Origin: UBA6059 sp965227155
GTDB taxonomy: Bacteria; Bacteroidota; Bacteroidia; Cytophagales; Cyclobacteriaceae
NCBI GenBank assembly: GCA_965227155.1
Contig: OZ245731.1
Span: 434,001 to 498,000, forward strand
Reading direction: 5' to 3'
Length of the DNA stretch: 64,000 nucleotides
Positions 52,002 through 62,300 of this stretch are shown here, one piece after another. The first letter of the stretch is position 1. Every line of letters starts with the position of its first letter. The notes under the pieces are model-generated. The model saw only the letters and a list, made by a program, of their open reading frames with translations. It did not search any database and was not told where the DNA came from. The translations under genes were made by a program, and so were the position numbers.

Positions 52002-54389
52002 CTATTCATCCCTCAGGATGCTGGCAGGGTTAAGTCGTGCTGCTCGAAATGCCTGTAAAAACACCATAGCAAATGCAATAGTGAACGAAACCGCAATAGC
52101 CAGAATGAACGCAAAAGGTGTCAATTCTATGCTATAGGCAAAAGAATCCAGCCAGTCTCTCATGTAATAAATGGCAATAGGGCTTGCTACCGCAAAGGCA
52201 ATTACAATCAACAGCGCAAACTCTTTAGAAAACAGCATAATGATTTGCTGCGCGCCGGCACCCAGCACTTTTCTGATGCCAATTTCCTTTAGTTTTTGAT
52301 TGACCATAAAGGAAACCAATCCTATCAATCCGAGACAGCTTATGAAAATGGCAATACCTGCAAACAAGTTTAATAACTGGCCCAGTCGCTCCTCCTGGTC
52401 ATAAAATCCGGCAAGCTGCTCGTCTAAAAACTGGTAGCCAAAAGGTTCATTGGGATAGACTTGTTCCCAGGCTTGCTCTACAGCTTGCAGTCCTTGCGCG
52501 ATATTGGTTGCATTCAATTTGATGTTTGCCTTCCAAAAATTTTCAGTGTTCATACCAATGAAGGATGGTTGAATAGGCTCTCTCAGGCTCACCAGATGCC
52601 AATCTCTTACCACACCCACGATAGGCACTGTCGTTCTTCCTATATCCACATTTTTACCAATAGCCTCCTCAGGACTCAATATTCCCATTTCATGCATCAT
52701 CATTTCGTTGATCACCACTTCGCGCAGGGTATCAGATTCGAGATAATTACGCCCTGCCAGCAGTTCCATTCCAAAGGTTTCGAGGTATTTGGTATCGGCA
52801 TATTTTCCATGTGCAATATGCCTTTCTTCTTCCTGTGACCCATCAAAACCAAAGCTGTGCATCCAGATGTTTCCGGAAGATGGGGCGCCATTAGCCAAGG
52901 TGAAGTGCTTCACCTGAGAGATAGTTTCCAGTGCATCCACAAAAGGCTTATTGGCCTCCAGCCCCTGCTGTGGTAAGGCAATGTTGACAATGGCCTCTTT
53001 ATTGAAACCTAAATCCTTTGAAATAAAAAAATCGAGCTGAGAAGCAACCACCAGGGTACATATTATTAAAGCCTGGCTGATACCAAACTGCAATACCACC
53101 AATACCCGCCTTAGCAAAAGTCCCGACTTACCCTTCTTGGTAAAGCCTTGCTTCATCACATCTATCGGCTTAAAGGCAGAAGTTACAATAGCCGGGTAAA
53201 GCCCTGAGAACAACACTACACCTACAATCAATACCACGATAAAAGTCATCATCTGGAAAGAAAAAACATTAAATGGCGGTTCAAAGCCCAGTATTTCCAC
53301 CACCATTGGATGAACCAGATATGCCAGTATTATGCCCAGGATAGTAGCAATGGCACAAACCAATGCCGTTTCAAATAATATATTGCGAAGCAAACTTGAT
53401 CTCGAACTACCCAGTATTTTCTTGATGCCTATCTCTTTGGATCGAACTACTGCATTAGCTGTAGCCAGGTTAATAAAATTGATGCAGGCAGTAATGAGGA
53501 TGACTATACCAATAAGACCAAACATCCACAAGGTGTCCTTGGCTATAGTGCGATTAAAGCCACCTACTGAGGTATCGAAATGCAAGTCCTCCATTGCCTG
53601 AAGGTCGTTTTTGAAGAAATTTGCAAAATACTCCCCGGCATTTTTAGCTACGATCTGTTGTGTTTCCTCCAAAAAAGCCTCGTTATCCGTACCTGCCTGA
53701 AGTTTCACAAAAGTTTGCATGCCAAAATCGATTCTCGGCCAATCCTGTATTTGAGGATCAGATTCAAGGGTTTTTGTGGATACCAAAAAATGTAGCGGCA
53801 GATCAGTACTTGCCGGCGGGTTTGCCATAATCGCCTCTACCGTAAGATCATAAGTATCATTATACCTGAGTGTTCGTCCTATGATGTCATTGTTAGGAAC
53901 TTCTGCAAATAGTCTTTCTGCCATTTGCTGACTAATCACCACCTTATTGGGTTCTTTTAGCGGTGTAGGGTTGCCACTTACAATAGGAAAATTAAATACC
54001 TCAAAAAATTCTGCATCTACCGAAGCTGCCTCATTATCAAAATAAAAGGGTAAATCAGGCTTTGATGCAACTATGACCTCAGCTTCATTGCTGAACCACA
54101 CGCGGGTAATATGCTCAACCCCTTTAGCCTCCTCCCGTAACGCAGCTGCTAGCGGGTATGGTGTAGCTGGGAAATTTCTTTCTTCTCCACCTCGCATAGA
54201 GGCTGAATTGATCCTGTAAATGCGATCAGCGTCCTTGTGGTGCTTGTCGAAGCTCAGTTCAAAGAGTAATACACTGTAGGTAAGCAGTGAGAATCCAATG
54301 CCCACTGCCAATCCCAATACATTGATGATGGTAGTGGCCTTATTGCGTAGCAGAATCCTGAAGCTTTGTTGAATGAATGAATAGTCCAT
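52002..54389 (-). CDS. ABC transporter permease, MacB/FtsX type with two FtsX modules
   Basis: A 795-residue permease. An N-terminal helix (TIINVLGLAVGIGFSLLTYSVLL) precedes a large periplasmic MacB core domain (about 50-250). Then come three helices with the FtsX motif (SKEIGIKKILGSSRSSL), a second start-like helix (LLLRRVLVVLQFGISQALIIC), a second periplasmic domain, and three C-terminal helices with KEIGIRKVLGAGAQQIIMLFSKEF. This duplicated layout is common in Bacteroidota. Such permeases drive mechanotransmission-type export or lipoprotein handling with a separate ATPase, which is not encoded here. It is a single gene on the minus strand. Confidence 0.92.
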   Translation of the reverse strand: MDYSFIQQSFRILLRNKATTIINVLGLAVGIGFSLLTYSVLLFELSFDKHHKDADRIYRINSASMRGGEERNFPATPYPLAAALREEAKGVEHITRVWFSNEAEVIVASKPDLPFYFDNEAASVDAEFFEVFNFPIVSGNPTPLKEPNKVVISQQMAERLFAEVPNNDIIGRTLRYNDTYDLTVEAIMANPPASTDLPLHFLVSTKTLESDPQIQDWPRIDFGMQTFVKLQAGTDNEAFLEETQQIVAKNAGEYFANFFKNDLQAMEDLHFDTSVGGFNRTIAKDTLWMFGLIGIVILITACINFINLATANAVVRSKEIGIKKILGSSRSSLLRNILFETALVCAIATILGIILAYLVHPMVVEILGFEPPFNVFSFQMMTFIVVLIVGVVLFSGLYPAIVTSAFKPIDVMKQGFTKKGKSGLLLRRVLVVLQFGISQALIICTLVVASQLDFFISKDLGFNKEAIVNIALPQQGLEANKPFVDALETISQVKHFTLANGAPSSGNIWMHSFGFDGSQEEERHIAHGKYADTKYLETFGMELLAGRNYLESDTLREVVINEMMMHEMGILSPEEAIGKNVDIGRTTVPIVGVVRDWHLVSLREPIQPSFIGMNTENFWKANIKLNATNIAQGLQAVEQAWEQVYPNEPFGYQFLDEQLAGFYDQEERLGQLLNLFAGIAIFISCLGLIGLVSFMVNQKLKEIGIRKVLGAGAQQIIMLFSKEFALLIVIAFAVASPIAIYYMRDWLDSFAYSIELTPFAFILAIAVSFTIAFAMVFLQAFRAARLNPASILRDE

Positions 54390-54570
54390 GGCTTTTGAGT
54401 TTTTTCAAAAATATCCACCCTTTCAATGCGTTTATGTTAAAGCCAGGTTAAAAATGGTTAAGGAATGTTAAATCAAGAAGTCAAAAAATATAACCATAGT
54501 AGGCTACATTGATTGAAGTAAATTGCTAATTTTCAATTTGGTTATTGTTTACTCTAATACTTAATTAATT

Positions 54571-54903
54571 ATGAAAGGACTCGTAAGATCATTTTTAATT
54601 CTATCAGTAATTGTTTGCGGCAACTTATTGACTGCAGATGCTGGTGAAGCAGTTGAAAAGATGTCTAAAAAACAACTTGAAGCTCTAACAGAGGAGCAGT
54701 CAAATGCCCGCCTGGTCATGCTTGAAAACAGGTTGGAAGAAATTAAAAGTATGGATCTCAAGGCACTGCCCAGGGCTGAGAAAAAGGCGTTGAAAAAGGA
54801 GATCATGGAAATCAAAAAGCAATCTGAATTCCTGAGCGGTGGTGTTTACCTATCGGTAGGTGCCATTATCATCATCCTACTTGTACTGATATTAATTACC
54901 TAA
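54571..54903 (+). CDS. Small secreted/membrane-tethered coiled-coil protein
   Basis: A 110-residue protein. A signal peptide (LVRSFLILSVIVCGNLLTADA) is followed by a charged helical segment with coiled-coil character (residues about 28-85, e.g. EEQSNARLVMLENRLEEIKSMDLKA and AEKKALKKEIMEIKKQSEFL) and one C-terminal membrane helix (GAIIIILLVLILI) ending at ILIT. It would be anchored in the membrane with its helix in the periplasm. The general type is widespread in Bacteroidota; I do not know its function. Confidence 0.75.
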   Translation: MKGLVRSFLILSVIVCGNLLTADAGEAVEKMSKKQLEALTEEQSNARLVMLENRLEEIKSMDLKALPRAEKKALKKEIMEIKKQSEFLSGGVYLSVGAIIIILLVLILIT

Positions 54904-54915
54904 TCAATTTGGTCT

Positions 54916-54973
54916 GCTGTTTTGCACAGGTAGGTTGCAATAGTACCGAAATGTGCAAAACAGCTAGTTTTCC
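54916..54973 (+). terminator. Hairpin terminator after the small coiled-coil gene
   Basis: GCTGTTTTGCACA and TGTGCAAAACAGC form a perfect 13-bp stem around a 23-base loop, followed by TAGTTTTCC. It begins 13 bp after the stop. Confidence 0.6.
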
Positions 54974-55013
54974 TTCCATCCATTTTTAGTCTTCCCAGGC
55001 AACCATATTTTCA

Positions 55014-55021
55014 TACTTTTG
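55014..55021 (+). promoter_or_regulatory. Candidate -7 box for the TPR lipoprotein gene
   Basis: TACTTTTG matches the consensus TAnnTTTG exactly, only 4 bp before the ATG at 55026, implying an almost leaderless mRNA. No TTG lies at the usual -33 distance. Confidence 0.35.
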
Positions 55022-55025
55022 CCAA

Positions 55026-55745
55026 ATGAAAATTCGGTTAGTCATTTCCCTTCTCACCTTGTTTTTCTGGAGTTGCGACCCTGGCACCCAGGCCTTAAAA
55101 GATGAGGCACACAAAAACATGCAATCTGCTGATTTCGAAAAAGCCCTGCAATATCTTGAACAAGCTTTGAACGAGGATCCCAATGATGAGGAAATTCATA
55201 ACCTAAGAGGCGTATGCCTGTTGGAAACGGGTAAATATGCCGCTGCTGATGAAGCCTTTGGCCAGGCCATACGCATCAATCCTGAGGACTACCGCTATTT
55301 TTACAATCGGGGCAATGCAAGGCTGGAAATGTCTGACTTACAGGGTGCCATTGAAGACTACAATGCAGCTATCTTGAAAAATCCCGAAGAGAAGGATATG
55401 TTTATCAATCGTGGCAACGTATACTATAGGGTTGAACAATACGAGCAGGCTGCAGAAGATTTTAAATATGCTATAGCGCTGGACAGCACCAACGCATTGA
55501 CCTATTTTAACCTCGCCAAAACCCAGTTTATGTTGGATGATTTCAGCACTGCTGTTGAAAACCTAAAAACATCCATCAACCTCAATCAAAAATATGCTCC
55601 GGCATTTTTCTGGCTGGGATTAGCGCAACTGCAATTGGATGAAAGAGAAGAGGGATGCTTAACGCTAAAAATAGCGCAGCGGTTAGGATACAAGGATGCC
55701 CCTGAAGCTATCAGGGCAAATTGCGGGTCAGCTGGCCAGGAGTAG
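55026..55745 (+). CDS. TPR-repeat lipoprotein
   Basis: A 239-residue protein. The signal peptide ends in a lipobox-like FFWSC (Cys17), so it is probably a lipoprotein. The mature part is about six tetratricopeptide repeats (e.g. ALQYLEQALNEDPNDEEIHNLRGVCL, YFYNRGNARLEMSDLQGAIEDYNAAI, YFNLAKTQFMLDDFSTAVENL), a scaffold for protein-protein contacts in the periplasm. The C-terminal CLTLKIAQRLGYKDAPEAI matches the last TPR of similar proteins. The 3' end overlaps a small gene on the opposite strand by 18 bp. Confidence 0.85.
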   Translation: MKIRLVISLLTLFFWSCDPGTQALKDEAHKNMQSADFEKALQYLEQALNEDPNDEEIHNLRGVCLLETGKYAAADEAFGQAIRINPEDYRYFYNRGNARLEMSDLQGAIEDYNAAILKNPEEKDMFINRGNVYYRVEQYEQAAEDFKYAIALDSTNALTYFNLAKTQFMLDDFSTAVENLKTSINLNQKYAPAFFWLGLAQLQLDEREEGCLTLKIAQRLGYKDAPEAIRANCGSAGQE

Positions 55746-55886
55746 CAGTACAAATGCGATAATCAACAGCCAAAAAATATAAGGCGCCAGCATCGGGATT
55801 ACCACAATATTGAATCTGCCTAATAATACGACCACCACAATCAGGATGGAAATGATTTTAAAAGTGGATTTTGTTTTGCTACTCAT
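55728..55886 (-). CDS. 52-residue membrane microprotein
   Basis: The minus strand encodes a 52-residue protein from the ATG at 55886 to TGA at 55728. A basic N-terminus (MSSKTKSTFK) is followed by a membrane helix (IISILIVVVVLLG), a short turn with FNIVVIPMLAP, and a second helix (YIFWLLIIAFVLLLLAS). The orientation fits the positive-inside rule. The pattern of two helices with no wasted residues argues for a real gene, and nothing else occupies this gap. It overlaps the 3' end of the TPR lipoprotein gene. Function unknown. Confidence 0.6.
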   Translation of the reverse strand: MSSKTKSTFKIISILIVVVVLLGRFNIVVIPMLAPYIFWLLIIAFVLLLLAS

Positions 55887-55921
55887 GGTAAAATTGGGTT
55901 TGAGCAAATATAACGGCTGAC

Positions 55922-55953
55922 TTGCGATTATGAATAAAATGACCGTACATTCG
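55922..55953 (+). promoter_or_regulatory. Candidate promoter of the Sua5/TsaC gene
   Basis: TTG at 55922, a 21-bp spacer and TACATTCG (one base off TAnnTTTG) lie just before the ATG at 55962. Confidence 0.4.
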
Positions 55954-55961
55954 CCCGAAAT

Positions 55962-56921
55962 ATGGCAGCAATAGGCAAAGACATATTGAAAGCCAGCAAG
56001 TTATTGAAAGCTGGAGATATCATCGGCCTACCTACCGAAACGGTCTATGGGCTGGCTGGCAATGCCTTCCGGGAAGATGTGGTGGTCAATATTTTCAAAA
56101 CTAAGAACAGACCTGCCTTCGACCCATTGATCTGTCATACAGATAGCCTTGAAAAAGTGGAGCAATATGTGGAAAGCATTCCCCCACAAGCCAAAAAATT
56201 AGCCAAAGCTTTCTGGCCGGGGCCTGTAACGATGCTGTTTCCTAAAAAGCAGATTATTCCATCATTGACCACCTCGGGTTTAGATTCTGTGGCATTTCGA
56301 ATACCCGCGCATCCATTGACTCTTGAGCTTTTGAAAACCCTGGATTTTCCTCTGGCAGCACCCAGTGCCAACCCATTTGGGTATGTGTCACCTACCAGTG
56401 CTCAGCACGTAAATCAGCAATTGGGCAAAGACATCAAATACATACTGGATGGTGGCGAATGCAGGATCGGACTTGAATCAACGATTATTGGCTTCAATGA
56501 AAAAGAAACTATCGTTTACCGACTGGGCGGCAAGCAGTTGGAGGAAATTGAGGAGATAGTGGGGCCTATCACAGTGCAAATCAATGAAAGCTCCAACCCC
56601 ACAGCCCCGGGTATGCTCAAATCGCATTATTCACCTGGAAAACCGGTTATTGTAGGCAACATTGCGGCTATGCTGCCGTATCACAATTTGAAAAGCACCG
56701 GGATTATCAGTTTCAAAGATCATTATGCAAATATCCCGGACGGGCATCAGGTAACCCTTGCGCCGGGTGGTGACCTCAATGAAGCTGCCCGCAACCTGTT
56801 TCGCGCCTTAAGGAGTCTCGATCAGCAACCGATTGATTTGATCCTAACGGAAGTATTCCCGGAAACTGGCCTGGGTCGAGCAATAAATGACCGACTCAAA
56901 AGAGCATCCGTAAAAGAATAA
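55962..56921 (+). CDS. tsaC: L-threonylcarbamoyladenylate synthase (Sua5 type)
   Basis: A 319-residue Sua5-type enzyme that makes threonylcarbamoyl-AMP from Thr, bicarbonate and ATP for the t6A37 modification of tRNA. The YrdC/TsaC core (1-200) has the signature GDIIGLPTETVYGLAGNAF, KNRPAFDPL, WPGPVTMLF and PLAAPSANPFGYVSPTSAQHV. A linker with PTAPGMLKSHYSPGKP leads to the C-terminal Sua5 domain (about 225-315). The long form with this second domain is typical for Bacteroidota. It stands 63 bp before pgk. Confidence 0.93.
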   Translation: MAAIGKDILKASKLLKAGDIIGLPTETVYGLAGNAFREDVVVNIFKTKNRPAFDPLICHTDSLEKVEQYVESIPPQAKKLAKAFWPGPVTMLFPKKQIIPSLTTSGLDSVAFRIPAHPLTLELLKTLDFPLAAPSANPFGYVSPTSAQHVNQQLGKDIKYILDGGECRIGLESTIIGFNEKETIVYRLGGKQLEEIEEIVGPITVQINESSNPTAPGMLKSHYSPGKPVIVGNIAAMLPYHNLKSTGIISFKDHYANIPDGHQVTLAPGGDLNEAARNLFRALRSLDQQPIDLILTEVFPETGLGRAINDRLKRASVKE

Positions 56922-56984
56922 TAACCTTCTTATTTTGTATTTCTAGGCTTATGTTTAGAATTTTCATCATTAAATAAATGCAAT

Positions 56985-58172
56985 ATGAAAACAGTCGATA
57001 GTTATAATTTTAATCAGAAGAAAGCACTTATCAGAGTAGACTTCAATGTACCATTAGACAAGGAATATAATATCACAGATGATACACGGATAAGGGCAGC
57101 TGTGCCTACCATAAAAAAGATTTTGGATGATGGTGGATCGGCGATCCTTATGAGCCACCTAGGTAGGCCAAAAGAGGGCCCTGAGGAAAAATTCTCATTG
57201 AAGCACATTGTAGATGACTTATCGGGCAGATTTGGCACTTCAGTAAAATTTGCACCGGATTGTGTGGGGGATGAGGCCAAAGCTTTGGCTGCTGAACTGC
57301 AACCGGGTGAGGTTTTATTGCTGGAAAACACTCGATTCTACAAAGAAGAAACCAAAGGTGATGAAGCTTTTGCCAAAAAACTCGCTGACCTGGGTGATGT
57401 GTATGTCAATGATGCTTTTGGTTCTGCGCACAGGGCACATGCCAGCACTACCATTGCAGCTAAGTTTTTTCAGGACAAAGTATGCGGCTATGTGATGACC
57501 GCCGAGTTGGAAAACGCCAAAAAAGTGCTCGAAAACCCTCAGGCACCTTTCACGGCCATTATGGGTGGTGCAAAAATTTCAGACAAAATATTGATTATCG
57601 AGCGACTGCTTGACAGGGTAGATAACCTGATCATAGGTGGTGGTATGTCCTACACCTTCTTCAAGGCCATGGGAGGCAACATTGGTAACTCACTGGTAGA
57701 AGCGGATAAGCTGGACCTTGCCAAAAGCCTGATCCAAAAAGCTAAAGACAAAGGTGTAGAGCTCATGTTACCTAAGGACAGCCGCGTGGCAACAGCTTTT
57801 GACAACAACGCTGAAAACAAAATTGCCGACAACCACAGTATCGAAGAGGGTTGGATGGGCCTTGATATCGGGCCTGAGGCGATTGCCATTTTTTCGGAAA
57901 CCATCAGAAACTCTAAGACCATCCTTTGGAATGGTCCTATGGGCGTATTTGAAATGAGCAATTTTGCTCTGGGCACGCAGGAAGTGGCCAAAGCAGTAGT
58001 TGAAGCTACCCAAAACGGTGCTTTTTCACTCATCGGTGGTGGTGACTCTGCTGCAGCTGTCAACACTATGGGCTTTGGTAATCTGGTATCCTATGTATCC
58101 ACAGGAGGTGGAGCTTTATTGGAATATATGGAGGGTAAAACCCTACCCGGAGTAGCGGCATTGGAAGAATAA
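56985..58172 (+). CDS. pgk: Phosphoglycerate kinase
   Basis: A 395-residue glycolytic enzyme that transfers phosphate between 1,3-bisphosphoglycerate and ADP. The signature RVDFNVPLD is at 17-25; SHLGRP, LLENTRFYKEE, NDAFGSAHRAHAST, GGAKISDKI, LWNGPMGVFE and the nucleotide loop GGGDSAAAVN are all in place. Length is normal for bacterial PGK. It probably has its own promoter in the 63-bp gap; I could not place one firmly. It is cytoplasmic and essential in most relatives. Confidence 0.97.
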   Translation: MKTVDSYNFNQKKALIRVDFNVPLDKEYNITDDTRIRAAVPTIKKILDDGGSAILMSHLGRPKEGPEEKFSLKHIVDDLSGRFGTSVKFAPDCVGDEAKALAAELQPGEVLLLENTRFYKEETKGDEAFAKKLADLGDVYVNDAFGSAHRAHASTTIAAKFFQDKVCGYVMTAELENAKKVLENPQAPFTAIMGGAKISDKILIIERLLDRVDNLIIGGGMSYTFFKAMGGNIGNSLVEADKLDLAKSLIQKAKDKGVELMLPKDSRVATAFDNNAENKIADNHSIEEGWMGLDIGPEAIAIFSETIRNSKTILWNGPMGVFEMSNFALGTQEVAKAVVEATQNGAFSLIGGGDSAAAVNTMGFGNLVSYVSTGGGALLEYMEGKTLPGVAALEE

Positions 58173-58234
58173 TTTCTTCTTAGTCCAACCAAAATATTTT
58201 TAAGAGGGTCTTTTCATCGATCAAAAACTTGAAG

Positions 58235-58693
58235 ATGATGAGACCTTTTTTATTGAGTTGCCTGTTTTGTATCACTCTTGCCTGTGGATCCGATGAGGAA
58301 GCCATTTTGCCCAATGTAGATCAAGGCCAATATATAAAAACAGGTGTTTCCTGTGGCTTATGTGCGGGCATCTGCATGGATACTTTAATAGTTACCCCTA
58401 CCCGACTCTTCTACAAGGGCATCCGATACGGTGAAAGCACCTCTACATTTTTAAGAAACGCTGACTACTCGCCCGCAGAGTGGGAGTCTCTGGTCAGCCT
58501 GCTGGAACCTGATAGTCTGAATGGAATCGTGCGGGAGTCTTGCGCAAGATGTGTCGATGGCTGCGACCTTTGGTATGACATTGAAGCCGGCGGGGTTTCC
58601 AATCACCTTTCTGTGATGTGGAACGATACCTTACCCGGAAACCTGGCTTTCCAGCAGGCCCTGGACTCCTTGCGTGCTCAGTTCAGAGACTAG
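58235..58693 (+). CDS. Putative lipoprotein, Cys-rich
   Basis: I use the ATG at 58235 (152 residues); the longer frame begins at a TTG. The signal peptide ends in the lipobox TLAC followed by GSDEE, which predicts an outer-membrane lipoprotein. The mature part has two Cys clusters (CGLCAGICMD near residue 43 and CARCVDGCDLW near 107) with spacing that suggests metal or disulfide pairs. Both clusters have a C-x-x-C followed by a third Cys three residues later. I do not recognise the family. It is followed at 58758 by another lipoprotein. Confidence 0.7.
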   Translation: MMRPFLLSCLFCITLACGSDEEAILPNVDQGQYIKTGVSCGLCAGICMDTLIVTPTRLFYKGIRYGESTSTFLRNADYSPAEWESLVSLLEPDSLNGIVRESCARCVDGCDLWYDIEAGGVSNHLSVMWNDTLPGNLAFQQALDSLRAQFRD

Positions 58694-58739
58694 CAGATTT
58701 ATTTTGAGAATTTAATAATGCAGGAAAAATTGTAGCTTG

Positions 58740-58758
58740 TAGCTAAATTTTTTAGCTA
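58740..58758 (+). promoter_or_regulatory. Hairpin abutting the start codon of the YciI-like lipoprotein gene
   Basis: TAGCTAAA and TTTAGCTA pair perfectly across a three-base loop. The last base of the stem is the A of the ATG. Such a stem would mask the ribosome-binding region. Confidence 0.4.
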
Positions 58759-59237
58759 TGAGATACATTTTTTTCTTTTATCTACTCGTGTTTATCGCTG
58801 CTTGTGACACTGCCCAGCCAGAAGAGTCAAATGTAGCTGCTACTGAACCCAATGGCTACAATCAGGCCCTTGCGGAAAAATTAGGTGCCGATGATTATGG
58901 TATGAAAACCTATGTGATGGCATTTCTTAAAGCCGGACCTAATCGCAGTACTGATTCCTTAGAAGCAGCGCAGCTACAACGCGCTCATCTTGACAATATC
59001 ATCAGACTGGCAGAACAGGGTACACTTGTGCTGGCAGGACCTTTTATGGGAGATGGTGAAATTAGGGGCATATATGTGTTTGATGTGGAATCCATTGCGG
59101 AAGCTGAGGAATTAACTTCTACAGATCCGGCTATTCAAAAAGGAAGTCTGGTGATGGAATTGCGCCAATGGTATGGATCCGCGGCGATAATGGAAGTAAA
59201 TCGCATTCACGAGCAAATCGCCAGGATTCAAATCTGA
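58758..59237 (+). CDS. Lipoprotein with YciI-like domain
   Basis: A 159-residue protein. The lipobox FIAAC followed by DTAQPEE makes it a probable lipoprotein. From about residue 50 it is a YciI-like domain: YVMAFLKAGPNRS, AQLQRAHLDNIIRLAEQGTLVLAGPFMGDGEIRGIYVFDV, and SLVMELRQWYG, with the family His in the first helix and the conserved Asp near GPF. YciI domains have a ferredoxin-like dimeric fold and unproven hydrolase or isomerase roles. An extracytoplasmic version is less common. Confidence 0.8.
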   Translation: MRYIFFFYLLVFIAACDTAQPEESNVAATEPNGYNQALAEKLGADDYGMKTYVMAFLKAGPNRSTDSLEAAQLQRAHLDNIIRLAEQGTLVLAGPFMGDGEIRGIYVFDVESIAEAEELTSTDPAIQKGSLVMELRQWYGSAAIMEVNRIHEQIARIQI

Positions 59238-59345
59238 TAGGCAGGATTATTGTTATCTTCCTGATGTTTGATAGGTACCTTATTATGGCAAAGGGTTATA
59301 GCTTTACCTACTCTATCAACAACTGAAGGATAACAACAGGAATAT

Positions 59346-62300
59346 TTGAACAAATCTCCAAACATTTTAAAAAAAGTATTGGTGGTCATTACCGGTTTGA
59401 TATCGGTATTATTCACCATATTCCTGATTGTTGTGCTGCTTTTGCGGTTACCTGACGTCCAGCAATTCATTACTGATAAAGTAACACAAACCCTTTCTGA
59501 TCAGTGGAATTCGAAACTATCCATCAGGTCGCTCTATCTTACATTCCGAGGAGATTTGCTGATGCAGGAGCTTTACCTGGAAGATCAGCAAGAGGATACA
59601 CTGCTTTATGTTGGCGAACTACAAACAGGCCTGGATATTGGGGCATTTTTGCTTGAAAACAAGCTTCAAATTGGCAAAACAAGTATTCAAAACTCCAGCG
59701 TCAATATTTATTCGCTTCCCGGCGCATTAGTGCCCAATTACCAATTTATTCTAGATAACTACCAAACTGATGAGCAACCCACGGACACAGCCCAAAGTGA
59801 AAGTAACCTGGCCATCAGTTTCGGACCAGTATTACTAGCCAACCATCAAATCAATTATCAGGATAGCTTCACTGGCATAGACTTATCAGCAAGCATCGAT
59901 GAATTGAATGTTTTTCCGGCCGATATAAAGCTCAATGATTTAATTTTTGATTTGCAAGAGGTGGTTTTGAACGGCGTTAGTGGATCCATGGTTCTGCATG
60001 ATGCTCCTCAATTGGCCGAAGAAGAACCTTCCACTTTGGATGTATTGCCCATTATTCTCATTCAAAACATAAGTATTTCCGATATTCAGTTTGCCTTCAA
60101 CTCATTAGTTGATGAACTGGCATTTGACACCAACCTCAAGAGTCTTGGTGTGACCAATTTGGACGTTCACCTTTCTGACCAAAAAGTTAATATCAATACC
60201 ATAAATTTATCTGACAGTAGGTTTGCCCTGAATGATAAAAGTCCATGGCAGGAACCAACCGAGGAACCTGATACCTCATCACAAAGTGAGTTCACCTGGC
60301 CCGAATGGGAAATCAAAAGCAACCGCATCAGTATTGAAAAGCACCGGTTTACTTACCAGGTGGAAAATGCACCCAAGATAAGCGCAGGGTTTGATCCCAA
60401 TCATATAGACCTGGAGGTTGGTCAGCTCTTTACAGACAGCCTATTGTTCATGCCCGAAAATGTTGGTCTGCACAATTTGAAGCTATCCGTTTCAACCAGG
60501 CCAGGCCTGGAAGTTGATACATTTGAAGGTGATTTTATTCTTTCTCCCCGATCAGCAAAAATTGACAGGCTCAACCTTAATACCGGCAAGAGTCTACTAC
60601 AAGGGTACCTTCACGCTGATTTCAGAGGATTCAATCAATGGCTTTCCAATCCGTTAGATGCGCAATATCGGGTCAATCTGGATACTGTGGCTGTGGACCT
60701 TGCTGAGGCACAACAGTTATTCCCTGATCTGGATACAATTCCATATTTTAATGCACTCAATAAAGGCCAGATAACCGCAACCTTAAAAGCCAATGCCTCA
60801 GCTAACCAGCTGATCTTGGACAACATCAATCTGGCCTACGGGCAGCAAATGCGCCTTACAGGAAGTGGACAAATCAATAATTATGATGAACCACGCACAA
60901 TGTATGGCAATCTGAACACTTTGAAAATCAATACCTCAAAAGCATTCATAGCCAGGTTCATTGAAGATACAGCCTACTTACCACCCACATTACAATTGAC
61001 CGCTAATGCCAGTTTTGATAGTGTTCAAATGAGTGGCGTTGCTCAGCTATACAGTCCGTTTGGATCAATAAACAGTGAGGTTTCTATTCAGAATATTTGG
61101 GATGACTTTCGGTATGAAGCCAATATTGACCTCATCCAGTGGCAATTCGGTCAAATCATTCCAAATGCAGGTCTCGATACGCTAGATGCCAAAGTAAGCA
61201 TCAATGGTGATGGCCTAGATTTTCTCAAGGGGCCGGTAAACCTGTCAACCAGTTTTCAGACTTTCCAGCTCAATGGTTATGCTTATGAACCATTTACAGC
61301 CCAAATCAATATCGCTGACAGCATTATTAGCCTGGCTACAAACCTGCAGGATCCTAACATTGAAGCCCGGTTCGAGGGGAAACTGAAGCTTGCATCAGAC
61401 AATGCAATGGATGTTGATTTTCAATCTACCATAAAGGCCGCAGACTTAAAAAAGCTGAAGTTCACCGAGGAAGATATAAAAGTTCGACATACCATAAGCG
61501 GTCAATATTCCAGCGATTCAAGGCAACAATCAATTGATCTAGCCCTGCGAGATAATCTGGTCATCCGTGGTTCAGATGTTTACAGATTGGATGATATCGT
61601 GCTGGAAGGGCTGATTGCTGAACAGGCTATGGATTTCACGATTCGTTCAGGCTTTGCAAATGGCTATTTAAAAGCCAACAGCGATCCATCCCGTATGCTG
61701 GATGGTTTTGAACAGGTTTACCGGCAACTTATTCCTTCAGATACAACTGAAATGTTGGTCACCTTAGATGAGCAATTAGACATTGAATTTGACATGACCA
61801 TCAACAGAAGCCCACTTTTAGGGGCTGCCCTGCTGGCTGGTCTTACTGCCATGGATACTATTAAAATAAGTGGGCTTTGGCAAAAAGGCACCGTTGACTT
61901 TACTGCCTCAGCGCCTCAGATCACCTACAGCGATACGAGCATTGATAGTTTGAGTTTCAATTTTTTCCTGCAATCCGATAGCCTGCTTACGAAACTACAG
62001 TTTAAAAAGGTTAACGCCGGACCTGTCAATATCGCCCGCACAACCTGGCAAATGTCCCGCAAAAACCGCCATTTGGAAGGACTGCTCACCGTGGAGGAAG
62101 CGGATCGTCAATATAATCTAACATTGGGATATACGCTCGACCAGGTCAATGACACTTTGATCTTTAGCCTATTGCCAGACCAATTAATCCTCAATCATCA
62201 ACCATGGCAGGTGTCGGCCAATAATGCCATCCGGCTGGCTGAAGATTATCTCCATTTTAATCAACTACAACTAAACCGAAACCAAAAGCAGGTTTCAGTA

